From assembly GCF_039538365.1 (NCBI RefSeq), contig NZ_BAABCA010000004.1, forward strand, positions 62,001 to 126,000: DNA of 64,000 bases, read 5' to 3'. Position 1 is the first letter of the stretch. Each line of letters opens with the position of its first letter. Position numbers and translations under genes: made by a program. The DNA comes from Postechiella marina. GTDB lineage: Bacteria > Bacteroidota > Bacteroidia > Flavobacteriales > Flavobacteriaceae. The notes beneath the pieces are model-generated. The model had not been told where the DNA came from. It saw nothing but the letters and a program-made list of their open reading frames with translations, and did no database searches. Shown here piece by piece: positions 53,788 to 62,066 of the stretch.

Positions 53788-54666
53788 TTAAACAGTGTCT
53801 ATAAAGGTTTTCTCTGTTTTATTAAAAATTACCAACCCAATTAAAAATACAATAATACTAACGGTTCCTGCGTAAGCAAATTTGGTTATAGAAAACGAGC
53901 CAATGCTTAAGGTCATATATCTAAACAATTCTATAATAGTGGTCATTGGGTTATATTCTACCAACCATGAATAGTCTGGCACCTTTTCTTTAAAATAAGA
54001 TAATGGGTACATGACTGCAGAGCCATACATAAGCAACTGTACACCAAAACCAACTAAGAAAGTTAAATCACGGTATTTTGTAGTTAGAGATGAAATAATC
54101 ATCCCGAAACCCAAACCAAATAAACCCATAAAAGCTATTAAAATGGGAAGTAATAATAGTTCTAACTGTGGTAATGCGTTATAAGCTGTGTCTGTAAAAA
54201 ACACAAAATAGAAGTAAAATATGGTAAATACTAATAGTTGAATTCCAAATTTTAAAAGATTAGAAAACACTACAGATAGTGGCGTGATAACTCTTGGAAA
54301 ATAAACTTTTCCAAAAATATTCTGATTCGCCTTAAAAGTATCACTCGTTCCAGTTAAACAGGCACTAAAATAATTCCATGACGTAATACCTGCTAAATTA
54401 AATAAAAACGAAGGGATACCAGATCCTGTTGGTATAGAGGCTAGATTATTAAAAATTAGGGTAAATATTACAGAAGTAAATAAAGGCTGAATAAAATACC
54501 ATAACGGTCCTAAAATAGTTTGTTTATATTGAGTAATGATATCGCGCTTTACAAATAAAAATAGTAAATCGCGATAACGCCAAATCTCTTTAAAATTAAG
54601 ATCTACTAATTTTCGTTTAGGCGAAATAGTATATAACCAATCGTTATTTTTTGAAACAGGATTCAA
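53788..54666 (-). CDS. wzm: Polysaccharide ABC exporter permease (Wzm)
   Basis: 292-residue permease of the ABC-2 polysaccharide/polyol-phosphate exporter family, with six membrane helices. The N-terminal FKEIWRYRDLLFLFVKRDI and ITQYKQTILGPLWYFIQPL are the conserved amphipathic/first-helix region, and YNPMTTIIELFRYMTL is the usual C-terminal signature. It is directly upstream of wzt. Confidence 0.93.
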   Translation of the reverse strand: MNPVSKNNDWLYTISPKRKLVDLNFKEIWRYRDLLFLFVKRDIITQYKQTILGPLWYFIQPLFTSVIFTLIFNNLASIPTGSGIPSFLFNLAGITSWNYFSACLTGTSDTFKANQNIFGKVYFPRVITPLSVVFSNLLKFGIQLLVFTIFYFYFVFFTDTAYNALPQLELLLLPILIAFMGLFGLGFGMIISSLTTKYRDLTFLVGFGVQLLMYGSAVMYPLSYFKEKVPDYSWLVEYNPMTTIIELFRYMTLSIGSFSITKFAYAGTVSIIVFLIGLVIFNKTEKTFIDTV

Positions 54667-54702
54667 TGTTTATTTATAAATTAAATTATTTAAAAGTGAA
54701 TA

Positions 54703-57153
54703 TTATTTTTTGAAAACAGATTTCAATCGGGCAAATATTGACAGTTTATCATCTAAATTTTCATGATATCCATTACCATACGCTCCATAACCGTAGCCAT
54801 AACCATACCCGTAACCATAGCCATACTTACCTTTTTGGTCATAAAAATTGTATAAAAAACTAATATTACTAATTTCCCCTTTTTTATGTTTATCATTTAT
54901 TAATGATAACATTTCTTTTTTAGTATAATCCTGTCTTACAACATACAAAGAGGCATCTGCATACTCTATTAACTCTAAAGCATCTGCTACTAAACCTACT
55001 GGAGGCGTATCTAAAACAATATAATCATAATTAGCCTTTAATTCTTCTATAAAACGATCCATTTTCTCCCCTATTAATAATTCAGAAGGATTTGGTGGTA
55101 TTGGTCCAGAAGTAATAACATCAAGGTGGTTTACCTTTGTTTTTTGCACAACTTCTTCCAAGGGGTTCTGTCCTATTAAATAATTAACAGCTCCAATATT
55201 ATTATCTATATCAAAGTCTCCAAAAATCTTTGGTTTACGCAAATCTAAACCAACTAGCACTGTTTTTTTTCCGCTTAAAGCAAAAACCGAAGCTATATTA
55301 ATAGAACAAAAGGTTTTTCCTTCTCCACTAACAGAAGATGTAATCATAACCGTTTTTGTTCCTTGTAACTCATGTTTTTTATACATAAACTGTAGACTAG
55401 AACGTACAGCTCTAAAAGCTTCTGCTACTGCCGATTTTGGCTTATTAAAAACAGCTAGATTATTTTCTGAATTATTTTTACCCACAACACCCAACAATGG
55501 TAATTTAGCCAGTTTACTTAAATCGTTTGGAGTGTGTATTTTATTATCAAAAAAAGTAATAATAAAGGCAATTATTAAAATAGGAATTAAGGCTGCTACC
55601 AAGGCAAAAACATACCTTATATTAAGATTAACTGTATTTCTTCCTTGCCCTATATCTTTAGCTGGCTCTATCAATATAATATCAGATATATTGGATGCTT
55701 TTATTAAATCTGCCTCACCACGCTTAGCTAAATACAAATTATAAGTGCTTTGACTTAATAAATATTCTCGCTCTATAGCCTCGAGTTTTTGTTGATTTTC
55801 TGGTAAGGTAGAAAACTCACTTTCCGAACTGTATATTTTAGAATTTATAGATTGAATTTGATAGACTATATTGGCCTTAACAGAATTTATATTTTCTAAC
55901 ATTACATTTTTTAGTGATTCTATTTGATTATTTAAATCACTAAAAACAGAAACATTATCTCTTACAGAAGATTCTAAAGTAGATTTTTGAACCGATAAAC
56001 TAACTATTTTAGATATTCCTGCTGTAATATTAGCATCATCTATACCTTGTAAAGCTGGAGCAGAAAAATTGGTAAAATCATTACTAGTTAATAAATAGTT
56101 TTTAAGCAAATTATAAGACATCAAGGCTTGGTTTAGCTTTTCCTTTTGCTCATTATAATTTTCAATTTTAGTAGACAATAAAGAGCTTTCGTTTTCTAAA
56201 TCAAATATCTTATTGCTACGCATAAAATCATTTAAAGAATCTGCTTTTCTATTAAGCTGACTTTTAACTCTAGCCAATTGCTTATCTATAAAAGCAACAG
56301 TATTAATAGCATACTGATTTTTACGTTGTAATTGATCGCGTTCTAAAATAAAAACTGATGTATTTATGTAATCAACAATTTTCGCCTTATTCTTATTAGT
56401 TAATCTTGTAACTAAAAGCGGGGAATTTTGCTGATTGGTTACTGCATAATTATTTACAAACGAGGATACCGTCGCATCAAAAGCTGAATACTGTATAAAA
56501 AACTCATTTCCGTTACTTATAGTTATCTCTTCTTTTTTTTCTATACTTCCTTTAAAAAAAGGAAGGTCTATATAGTCGTCAAACTTATAAACCTCAGAAA
56601 AAACAGGGTTAGTTACAGCTATTGTTTTTATCTTTTTATTTTGAAAATTTTGCAAAGTAACTTGTTGTAATTCTCCAAAATTATAAGACAATTCAAAAGA
56701 AGTATCATTTAAAAACACGATTTTAATAGGTTGCCCTATAACCTGATAAGCATTATTTAAGCCTACAAATTTAAAGGGATTTGCACCATAAATATCAGTT
56801 TTATAAAAACGTCCTTGTGTATAATAAGATAAATATAGGTTTAAACTATCGACTACCTTTTCATGGTGTTTTCTAGATTTTAAATTTAACAAGACCTCTT
56901 GAACTTTTCCTGAAATACCTCCATAGTTAAACACCAAACTTGTATTTGATGTAAATAAGGGGTTTTTATCATCTTGTACTGTTAAAGAAGCAGATAGAGT
57001 ATACGGAAATTCTCTTCTTATATTTTGCTGATAAACAATATAAACACCTACAACCAAAGCTAAAACAAACCATTTCCAATAACTTATAGTTCTATAAACA
57101 AAGGCCTTAAAATCAAAAACCTGGATATCATTACCTTCAAACTGCTCTTCCAT
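54703..57153 (-). CDS. wzc: Polysaccharide co-polymerase with tyrosine autokinase (Wzc type)
   Basis: 816 residues. An N-terminal Wzz domain starts with a membrane helix (about 23-41); coiled coils lie at about 270-480; a second helix (505-527) leads to the cytoplasmic BY-kinase: Walker A SSVSGEGKT (about 604-612), A' VLVGLDLRKP and Walker B YDYIVLDTPPVGL. The tail is a run of Tyr-Gly dipeptides (about 775-794), the autophosphorylation cluster, in an unusually regular form. In Wzc systems cycles of phosphorylation control chain length and export through Wza. No low-molecular-weight tyrosine phosphatase gene is in the window. Confidence 0.93.
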   Translation of the reverse strand: MEEQFEGNDIQVFDFKAFVYRTISYWKWFVLALVVGVYIVYQQNIRREFPYTLSASLTVQDDKNPLFTSNTSLVFNYGGISGKVQEVLLNLKSRKHHEKVVDSLNLYLSYYTQGRFYKTDIYGANPFKFVGLNNAYQVIGQPIKIVFLNDTSFELSYNFGELQQVTLQNFQNKKIKTIAVTNPVFSEVYKFDDYIDLPFFKGSIEKKEEITISNGNEFFIQYSAFDATVSSFVNNYAVTNQQNSPLLVTRLTNKNKAKIVDYINTSVFILERDQLQRKNQYAINTVAFIDKQLARVKSQLNRKADSLNDFMRSNKIFDLENESSLLSTKIENYNEQKEKLNQALMSYNLLKNYLLTSNDFTNFSAPALQGIDDANITAGISKIVSLSVQKSTLESSVRDNVSVFSDLNNQIESLKNVMLENINSVKANIVYQIQSINSKIYSSESEFSTLPENQQKLEAIEREYLLSQSTYNLYLAKRGEADLIKASNISDIILIEPAKDIGQGRNTVNLNIRYVFALVAALIPILIIAFIITFFDNKIHTPNDLSKLAKLPLLGVVGKNNSENNLAVFNKPKSAVAEAFRAVRSSLQFMYKKHELQGTKTVMITSSVSGEGKTFCSINIASVFALSGKKTVLVGLDLRKPKIFGDFDIDNNIGAVNYLIGQNPLEEVVQKTKVNHLDVITSGPIPPNPSELLIGEKMDRFIEELKANYDYIVLDTPPVGLVADALELIEYADASLYVVRQDYTKKEMLSLINDKHKKGEISNISFLYNFYDQKGKYGYGYGYGYGYGYGAYGNGYHENLDDKLSIFARLKSVFKK
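54772..54828 (-). repeat. Tyr-Gly dipeptide repeat in the Wzc tail
   Basis: About nine consecutive hexanucleotides encoding Tyr-Gly, with differing third bases (TAT/TAC, GGT/GGC/GGG-like), so repeat purity is at protein rather than DNA level. Confidence 0.8.
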
Positions 57154-57157
57154 AAAT

Positions 57158-57958
57158 TTATAGATTACGTGCTAAAAAGTAAGAACTTACAAGTACAGAA
57201 AAAATACTTGCTACTGTAGTTAAAGTTTGCGCTGCAGTTTGTCCTGCGCCTATAGATTTTCGTTTTAGGGGCTTTACCATAATTAAATCGTTAGGCTGAA
57301 TAAAATAAAACTCAGACTTCATTGCAGAAATATCTGTCAAATCTATATGATGAATTTTTTGTCCATCAGGGTATTGCCTTACAATTAAAACATCTTTTCG
57401 GTCTCCAGTATCTAAAATATCTCCAGCATTAGCAATAGCTTCTAAAATATTTACACGGTCTTGATATAGCACCACTGTCCCCTTACTCCCTATTTCTCCT
57501 AAGGTTGTATACTTTAAACCAGACAATTTAACCGTTACAAAAATTTTGGCGGTCTCTTTTAAATACTTTTGGAGTATAACCTCTTTAATTCTTTCTTCTA
57601 TTTCGTCTGTTGTAAATCCTAAAACATTAATTTCTCCAAGAATTGGAAATTTAATATTACCATGTAAATCTACAGTAAACCCATTATAATATAAAGACTC
57701 TGTAGTATCATCTAACTCACTAGTGGTTGGGTTAAAAATTTTAACCAACTCATTTATTTCTTTTTTCTCTGCCTTTACATTAACGCTTAACAAATCATTT
57801 ATCTGTACCCTGTAAGGCTTAGAAAGCGCTTGTATTTGCAAAGAATCATTAACCACAGTACCCTTATCTTGTAAATAAACCACATCTTTATTAGTAATAC
57901 AAGAAGAACATAAAACGCTAAAAGTTACGCTAAAAATTAAATAAAATTTCTTTAACAT
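57158..57958 (-). CDS. wza: Outer-membrane polysaccharide export lipoprotein (Wza)
   Basis: Octameric outer-membrane export channel family. From the ATG at 57958 the protein has 266 residues with lipobox L-C-S-S-C (Cys 20), a polysaccharide export domain (YRVQINDLLSVNVKA), and SLBB-type domains (VDLHGNIKFPILGEINVLGF; GTVVLYQDRVNILEAIANAGD). A C-terminal hydrophobic stretch may form the outer-membrane helix. An upstream in-frame GTG at 57979 overlaps the promoter -7 box and is rejected as start. First gene of the 37-kb leftward glycan locus. Confidence 0.92.
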   Translation of the reverse strand: MLKKFYLIFSVTFSVLCSSCITNKDVVYLQDKGTVVNDSLQIQALSKPYRVQINDLLSVNVKAEKKEINELVKIFNPTTSELDDTTESLYYNGFTVDLHGNIKFPILGEINVLGFTTDEIEERIKEVILQKYLKETAKIFVTVKLSGLKYTTLGEIGSKGTVVLYQDRVNILEAIANAGDILDTGDRKDVLIVRQYPDGQKIHHIDLTDISAMKSEFYFIQPNDLIMVKPLKRKSIGAGQTAAQTLTTVASIFSVLVSSYFLARNL

Positions 57959-57978
57959 AGAGGCAAATTGATTTATCA

Positions 57979-57986
57979 CAAATATA
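57979..57986 (-). promoter_or_regulatory. -7 box of the polysaccharide operon
   Basis: Minus-strand TATATTTG, full match to TAnnTTTG, 20 bases upstream of the wza ATG at 57958. It is the only full-consensus box found at the head of the locus. Confidence 0.55.
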
Positions 57987-58062
57987 ACTTTTCGTTAGGA
58001 AGAATAAAACTTATAGCTATATTTTTGGTTTTTTATCCGTTATTTGCATAAAACACGAGTCC

Positions 58063-59925
58063 TTGAATTATTTAACAGTAGAAAACATATCAAAATCCTA
58101 CGGAGAGCATACACTTTTCGAAGACATATCTTTTAGCGTACACAAAGACCAAAAAATAGCCTTTGTAGCTAAAAACGGTACAGGAAAAACATCCATATTA
58201 AAAATTATTTCTGGAGAAGACGAAGCCGATTCTGGACATATTACTTACCGCAAAGGCATTGCTGTTTCTTTTTTGTCTCAAGATCCTAAATTCGATCCCA
58301 ATTTAACTGTAGAAGAAACTATTTTTGCTAGTGATAACGATATACTAAAAGTTATTAACAACTACGAAAAAGCCATTTTAAACCCTGAAGACACCGAAGC
58401 CTACCAAGCAGCTTTTGATGCTATGGAGCTACACCAAGCATGGGATTTCGAAACTCTTTACAAACAAATACTTTTTAAACTTAAGTTAGAAGATTTAAAT
58501 CAAAAAGTAGGTTTACTATCTGGAGGACAAGTAAAAAGACTAGCACTAGCTAACGCACTAATTAATAAACCCGATTTATTAATTTTAGACGAGCCTACAA
58601 ACCATTTAGATTTAGAAATGATTGAATGGCTAGAAGACTTTTTTGCCAAAGAAAACATAACACTCTTTATGGTAACCCACGATCGTTATTTTCTTGAGCG
58701 TGTTTGTAACGAAATTATAGAATTAGACGAAGGTCAATTATACAGCTACAAGGGCAACTACTCGTATTACCTAGAAAAAAGAGCTGCTAGAATAGAACAA
58801 GAATCTATAGAAACAGGTAAAGCCAAACAGCTTTTTAAAAAAGAGTTAACCTGGATGCGTAGACAACCAAAGGCACGTACAACAAAATCTAAATCTAGAA
58901 TTAACGATTTTGCAGATATTAAACACCGTGCACACCAACGCAGAAACGACCACGAGGTTCAGTTAGAACTAAACATGGAACGTTTAGGTAGCAAAATATT
59001 AGAATTTCATAAAGTATCTAAAGCTTTTAAGAACAAAACCATTCTTGATAATTTTAATTACATGTTCCAAAAAGGCGAACGCGCAGGTATAATAGGAAAA
59101 AACGGAACAGGAAAAACCACATTTTTAAACATATTAACACAAACTGCCCAACCAGATTCTGGTAAAGTTACCAAAGGTGAAACTGTAAAGTTTGGATACT
59201 ATACACAAGGCGGAATAAAAATAAAACCAGAACAAAAGGTTATTGATGTTATTCGTGAGTTTGGCGATTACATACCGTTAAAAAAAGGAAGACAAATTAG
59301 CGCACAACAACTTTTAGAACGTTTTTTATTTAGTAGAAAAAAACAATACGATTTTGTTGAAAAATTAAGTGGTGGCGAACGTAAACGATTATATTTATGT
59401 ACCGTTTTAATACAAAACCCTAATTTTTTAATTCTTGATGAGCCTACTAACGACTTAGATATTGTAACATTAAATGTTCTTGAAAGCTTTTTAATGGACT
59501 TTCCTGGTTGTGTTATAGTTGTATCTCACGACCGTTATTTTATGGACAAGGTTGTAGATCATCTTTTTGTATTTAAAGGCGAAGGTGTGGTAGAAGATTT
59601 TCCTGGAAACTATACAGACTATCGCATTTATGAAGATAGCCAACCTGTAATTCCTAAAACAAACACAGAAGATAAAAAAGAAAAAAGCGATTGGAAACAA
59701 GACGAAAAAAAATTGTCTTACAATGAAGAAAAAGAACTAAAAAACATAGAAAGCAAATTAAAATCTTTAACCTACGACAAAAAAGAACTGGAAAACAAGT
59801 TTAACAATCCAGACCTTACTCCAGACGATATTAACAAACTATCGGACCAGCTTCAAGAAATTATAGACCTTATGGATGCCAAAGAAGAACGTTGGTTCGA
59901 GTTATCTGCTAAATTAGAAGATTAA
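58063..59925 (+). CDS. ABC-F family ATPase (Uup-like)
   Basis: 620-residue soluble protein with two ABC domains and no membrane part. Walker A sequences AKNGTGKTS and GKNGTGKTT, signatures LSGGQVKR and LSGGERKR, and an inter-domain linker (about residues 235-320, rich in Arg/Lys: KELTWMRRQPKARTTKSKS). The C-terminal ~80 residues are a Lys/Glu-rich coiled coil, as in Uup. ABC-F proteins act on ribosomes (or DNA, for Uup). The start is TTG at 58063; no other start fits the conserved NYLTVENISKSYG. The next gene follows 5 bases later. Confidence 0.93.
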   Translation: MNYLTVENISKSYGEHTLFEDISFSVHKDQKIAFVAKNGTGKTSILKIISGEDEADSGHITYRKGIAVSFLSQDPKFDPNLTVEETIFASDNDILKVINNYEKAILNPEDTEAYQAAFDAMELHQAWDFETLYKQILFKLKLEDLNQKVGLLSGGQVKRLALANALINKPDLLILDEPTNHLDLEMIEWLEDFFAKENITLFMVTHDRYFLERVCNEIIELDEGQLYSYKGNYSYYLEKRAARIEQESIETGKAKQLFKKELTWMRRQPKARTTKSKSRINDFADIKHRAHQRRNDHEVQLELNMERLGSKILEFHKVSKAFKNKTILDNFNYMFQKGERAGIIGKNGTGKTTFLNILTQTAQPDSGKVTKGETVKFGYYTQGGIKIKPEQKVIDVIREFGDYIPLKKGRQISAQQLLERFLFSRKKQYDFVEKLSGGERKRLYLCTVLIQNPNFLILDEPTNDLDIVTLNVLESFLMDFPGCVIVVSHDRYFMDKVVDHLFVFKGEGVVEDFPGNYTDYRIYEDSQPVIPKTNTEDKKEKSDWKQDEKKLSYNEEKELKNIESKLKSLTYDKKELENKFNNPDLTPDDINKLSDQLQEIIDLMDAKEERWFELSAKLED

Positions 59926-59930
59926 ATTTC

Positions 59931-60704
59931 GTGTTTTATCAAATTAAACAATACATAAGGTTTCTTATAAAATCGACCAACCAACATGGCGTGCACTCTC
60001 CTTTTGTGTACAATTTAGTTACCAAATGTTTTTATGACAAATCATTTTATAATGATTATAAGAGTATCGCATCCTATAAAAAAGCACTTTTAAAAAACAA
60101 AAGTTGCATTAATGTAACAGATTTAGGGGCTGGTTCTCGCTCTATGCAACATAAAAAACGCTATGTTTATCAAATTGCTAAAAACGCAGGAACCACTAAC
60201 AAACGTGCTAAACTTTTATTTAGACTAACACGATATTTTAAACCCAAAAACGTTTTAGAACTTGGTACTTCTCTTGGTATTGGCACGCATGCCATATCTA
60301 TAGAAAATCCTAATGCTAATATTATAACTATTGAAGGCTGCCCAAATACATCAAAATTTGCTAGTTTATTTTTAAAGGATTATTCTATTACAAACACTAA
60401 CTTAGTTACAGGTAACTTTAAAGATGAAATAGAAAAATTAAAAACTAACACCTTTGATTTTGTTTTCTTTGACGGTAACCATCAAAAGGAAGCCACAATA
60501 CACTATTTTGAAACACTTTTAAAGACTAGCCATAACGATTCGGTTTTTATTTTTGATGATATTTATTGGTCTAAAAACATGACCGAAGCTTGGAACACAA
60601 TTAAACAACATCCACAAGTTACAGTTACTATAGATACTTTTTATTGGGGCTTTGTCTTTTTTAGAAAAGAACAAAATAAAGAACATTTTGTTATTAGAGC
60701 CTAG
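59931..60704 (+). CDS. Class I SAM-dependent methyltransferase
   Basis: 257 residues, start GTG at 59931. Contains NVLELGTSLGIGTHAIS (SAM loop), NIITIEGCPNTSKFA and FDFVFFDGNHQKEATIHYF, a pattern close to O-methyltransferase-3-type enzymes. The N-terminal STNQHGVHSPFVYNLVTKCF is a family-specific extension in Bacteroidota proteins. Substrate unknown. Co-directional with the ABC-F gene, 5 bases apart, and separate in sequence from the two methyltransferases of the glycan locus. Confidence 0.82.
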   Translation: MFYQIKQYIRFLIKSTNQHGVHSPFVYNLVTKCFYDKSFYNDYKSIASYKKALLKNKSCINVTDLGAGSRSMQHKKRYVYQIAKNAGTTNKRAKLLFRLTRYFKPKNVLELGTSLGIGTHAISIENPNANIITIEGCPNTSKFASLFLKDYSITNTNLVTGNFKDEIEKLKTNTFDFVFFDGNHQKEATIHYFETLLKTSHNDSVFIFDDIYWSKNMTEAWNTIKQHPQVTVTIDTFYWGFVFFRKEQNKEHFVIRA

Positions 60705-60728
60705 TTTAACTAACAAAATAAAATTTTC

Positions 60729-60736
60729 GACCTTTG
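60729..60736 (+). promoter_or_regulatory. Possible -7 box (GACCTTTG)
   Basis: Near match to TAnnTTTG (the first base differs) 32 bases before the adenosyltransferase ATG at 60769. Confidence 0.3.
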
Positions 60737-60768
60737 CCATTTTCCTTATTAACTTTTACCTTTAACAC

Positions 60769-61341
60769 ATGAAAATCTACACTAAAACAGGAGACAAAGG
60801 CACAACAGCTTTATTTGGTGGCACACGCGTACCAAAACATCATATTCGCATAGATAGTTATGGCACTGTAGACGAGTTAAACTCGCACATAGGGTTAATT
60901 AGAGACCAAGATATTAACCAAACCTATAAAGATATAATTGTTATAATACAACACAAACTCTTTACTGTTGGAGCTATTTTAGCTACAGACCCCGAAAAGG
61001 CAATGCTAAAAAACGGTAAAGAACGTTTAAATATTGAAAAAATTTCTAATGCCGATATCGAGCTACTAGAAAAAGAAATGGATGCAATGAACGAAAGCTT
61101 ACCAGAAATGACGCACTTTGTACTTCCTGGCGGACACCAAACCGTGTCATTCTGTCATATAGCACGCTGTGTTTGCAGACGTGCCGAACGTTTAGCATCG
61201 GCACTTAACGAGCTAGAACCTTTTGAAGCGAATGCTTTAACCTACCTTAACCGCCTTTCTGACTACCTTTTTGTATTGGCACGAAAGTTGACCTATACTT
61301 TACAAGCAAATGAAATTAAGTGGATTCCTGAGAAGCATTAA
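60769..61341 (+). CDS. Cob(I)alamin adenosyltransferase, PduO type
   Basis: Makes adenosylcobalamin from ATP and cob(I)alamin. The 190-residue product has the PduO signatures MKIYTKTGDKGTTALFGGT, IDSYGTVDELNSHIGLIRD and CRRAERLASALNELE, with the ATP-binding and active-site arginines, over a five-helix bundle. No cobalamin biosynthesis genes are nearby, so it probably serves salvage and B12-dependent enzymes elsewhere. Followed by a weak hairpin and the structured repeat. Confidence 0.92.
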   Translation: MKIYTKTGDKGTTALFGGTRVPKHHIRIDSYGTVDELNSHIGLIRDQDINQTYKDIIVIIQHKLFTVGAILATDPEKAMLKNGKERLNIEKISNADIELLEKEMDAMNESLPEMTHFVLPGGHQTVSFCHIARCVCRRAERLASALNELEPFEANALTYLNRLSDYLFVLARKLTYTLQANEIKWIPEKH

Positions 61342-61382
61342 TTATTTAATAAGTTTTATAAAGGCATCTTAATTTACAACTT

Positions 61383-61406
61383 GTTTTTGTAATAAAAACG
61401 TTTTTT
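61383..61406 (+). terminator. Weak terminator hairpin after the adenosyltransferase gene
   Basis: GTTTTT-GTAAT-AAAAAC followed by G and six T; stem is mainly A-T so strength is doubtful. It abuts the repeat element. Confidence 0.35.
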
Positions 61407-61490
61407 GCGTTAGGGATTGTAGCGGTATCCTTTTTGTTTTTCTCAAAAAGATTTAGCGAAAAGCCCGACCCTTTTTTTGGGTAACGCCCC
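61407..61490. repeat. Structured dispersed repeat, copy 2
   Basis: Pairs with copy 1 at 11052-11124. Outer stem GCGTTA (61407-61412)/TAACGC (61482-61487), inner hairpin CTTTTTG/CAAAAAG (61430-61436 and 61444-61450) and terminal ACCC/GGGT hairpin (61468-61471 and 61479-61482). The linking words AGCCCGACC and GGTAACGCCCC are shared with copy 1, while the two inner stems differ but remain complementary. Confidence 0.65.
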
Positions 61491-61623
61491 AATTATTGTT
61501 TTTATTTAAAAGACCTAGTTGTTTAATTGTATTATTATTAACAAGGCAATAATAAATTTCAACTGTTTAGAGTGCAAAAGAATACGTTCTTAAAAATTAA
61601 TGATTAAATAATTCATTTTTTCC

Positions 61624-61653
61624 TTGTGTGTTTAAACTAAAAAATTATTTTTG
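61624..61653 (+). promoter_or_regulatory. Promoter of the DUF2795 gene
   Basis: TTG (61624-61626), 19-base spacer, TATTTTTG (61646-61653): the best complete -33/-7 pair in the window, 23 bases ahead of the ATG at 61677. Confidence 0.65.
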
Positions 61654-61676
61654 CAAAAATTAAAACGCATAAAAAA

Positions 61677-61898
61677 ATGTATTGGACTTTAGAATTAGCA
61701 TCTTATTTAAGTGATGCGCCATGGCCAGCAACAAAAGACGAATTAATAGATTACGCTATTAGAACGGGAGCTCCTTTGGAGGTTGTTGAAAATTTACAGT
61801 CGATTGAAGACGAAGGAGATTCGTATGATTCTATCGAAGAAATTTGGTCTGATTATCCTACTGATGAAGATTACCTCTGGAATGAGGATGAATATTAA
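61677..61898 (+). CDS. DUF2795 domain protein
   Basis: A 73-residue acidic protein matching DUF2795: MYWTLELASYLSDAPWPATK, ELIDYAIRTGAPLEVVENL, and an acidic Asp/Glu/Tyr/Trp-rich tail. Biochemical function is not known. It sits directly upstream of secA, a neighbourhood familiar in Flavobacteriia, but has its own strong promoter and terminator and is thus separately transcribed. Confidence 0.87.
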   Translation: MYWTLELASYLSDAPWPATKDELIDYAIRTGAPLEVVENLQSIEDEGDSYDSIEEIWSDYPTDEDYLWNEDEY

Positions 61899-61916
61899 TA
61901 AAAAAGCATAAAGAAT

Positions 61917-61949
61917 AGTTAAAAAGTCTCGATTTGAGGCTTTTTTTTT
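61917..61949 (+). terminator. Terminator of the DUF2795 gene
   Basis: Stem AAAAAGTCTC / GAGGCTTTTT (one G-T wobble) with a loop of about 5 bases, followed by a run of nine T. Confidence 0.75.
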
Positions 61950-61982
61950 GCTCTAAACTTTACAAAACATGATTACAAAATG

Positions 61983-61990
61983 TATCTTTG
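61983..61990 (+). promoter_or_regulatory. secA -7 box
   Basis: TATCTTTG, a full match to TAnnTTTG; a TTTACA at 61958-61963 lies 19 bases upstream as a possible -33 element. Leader to the secA ATG is about 70 bases. Confidence 0.55.
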
Positions 61991-62066
61991 AAAGCGTTTC
62001 AAAATGCATTAAATTTTAACATAAAATACTAGGCCTAGGTCTAGACTAAACATAAACATATACCAC

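Larger units (their letters stand above)
61342..61676. other. Intergenic region, 335 bases
   Basis: Contains a weak terminator hairpin (61383-61406), copy 2 of the structured repeat (61407-61490) and the promoter of the DUF2795 gene (61624-61653). No ORF of interest or tRNA is seen. Confidence 0.6.

Noticed and set aside
20945..57979. Phase-variable invertible promoters or DNA recombinase in the glycan locus
   Set aside because: No inverted repeats around the promoter and no invertase gene were seen, unlike many Bacteroides capsule loci.
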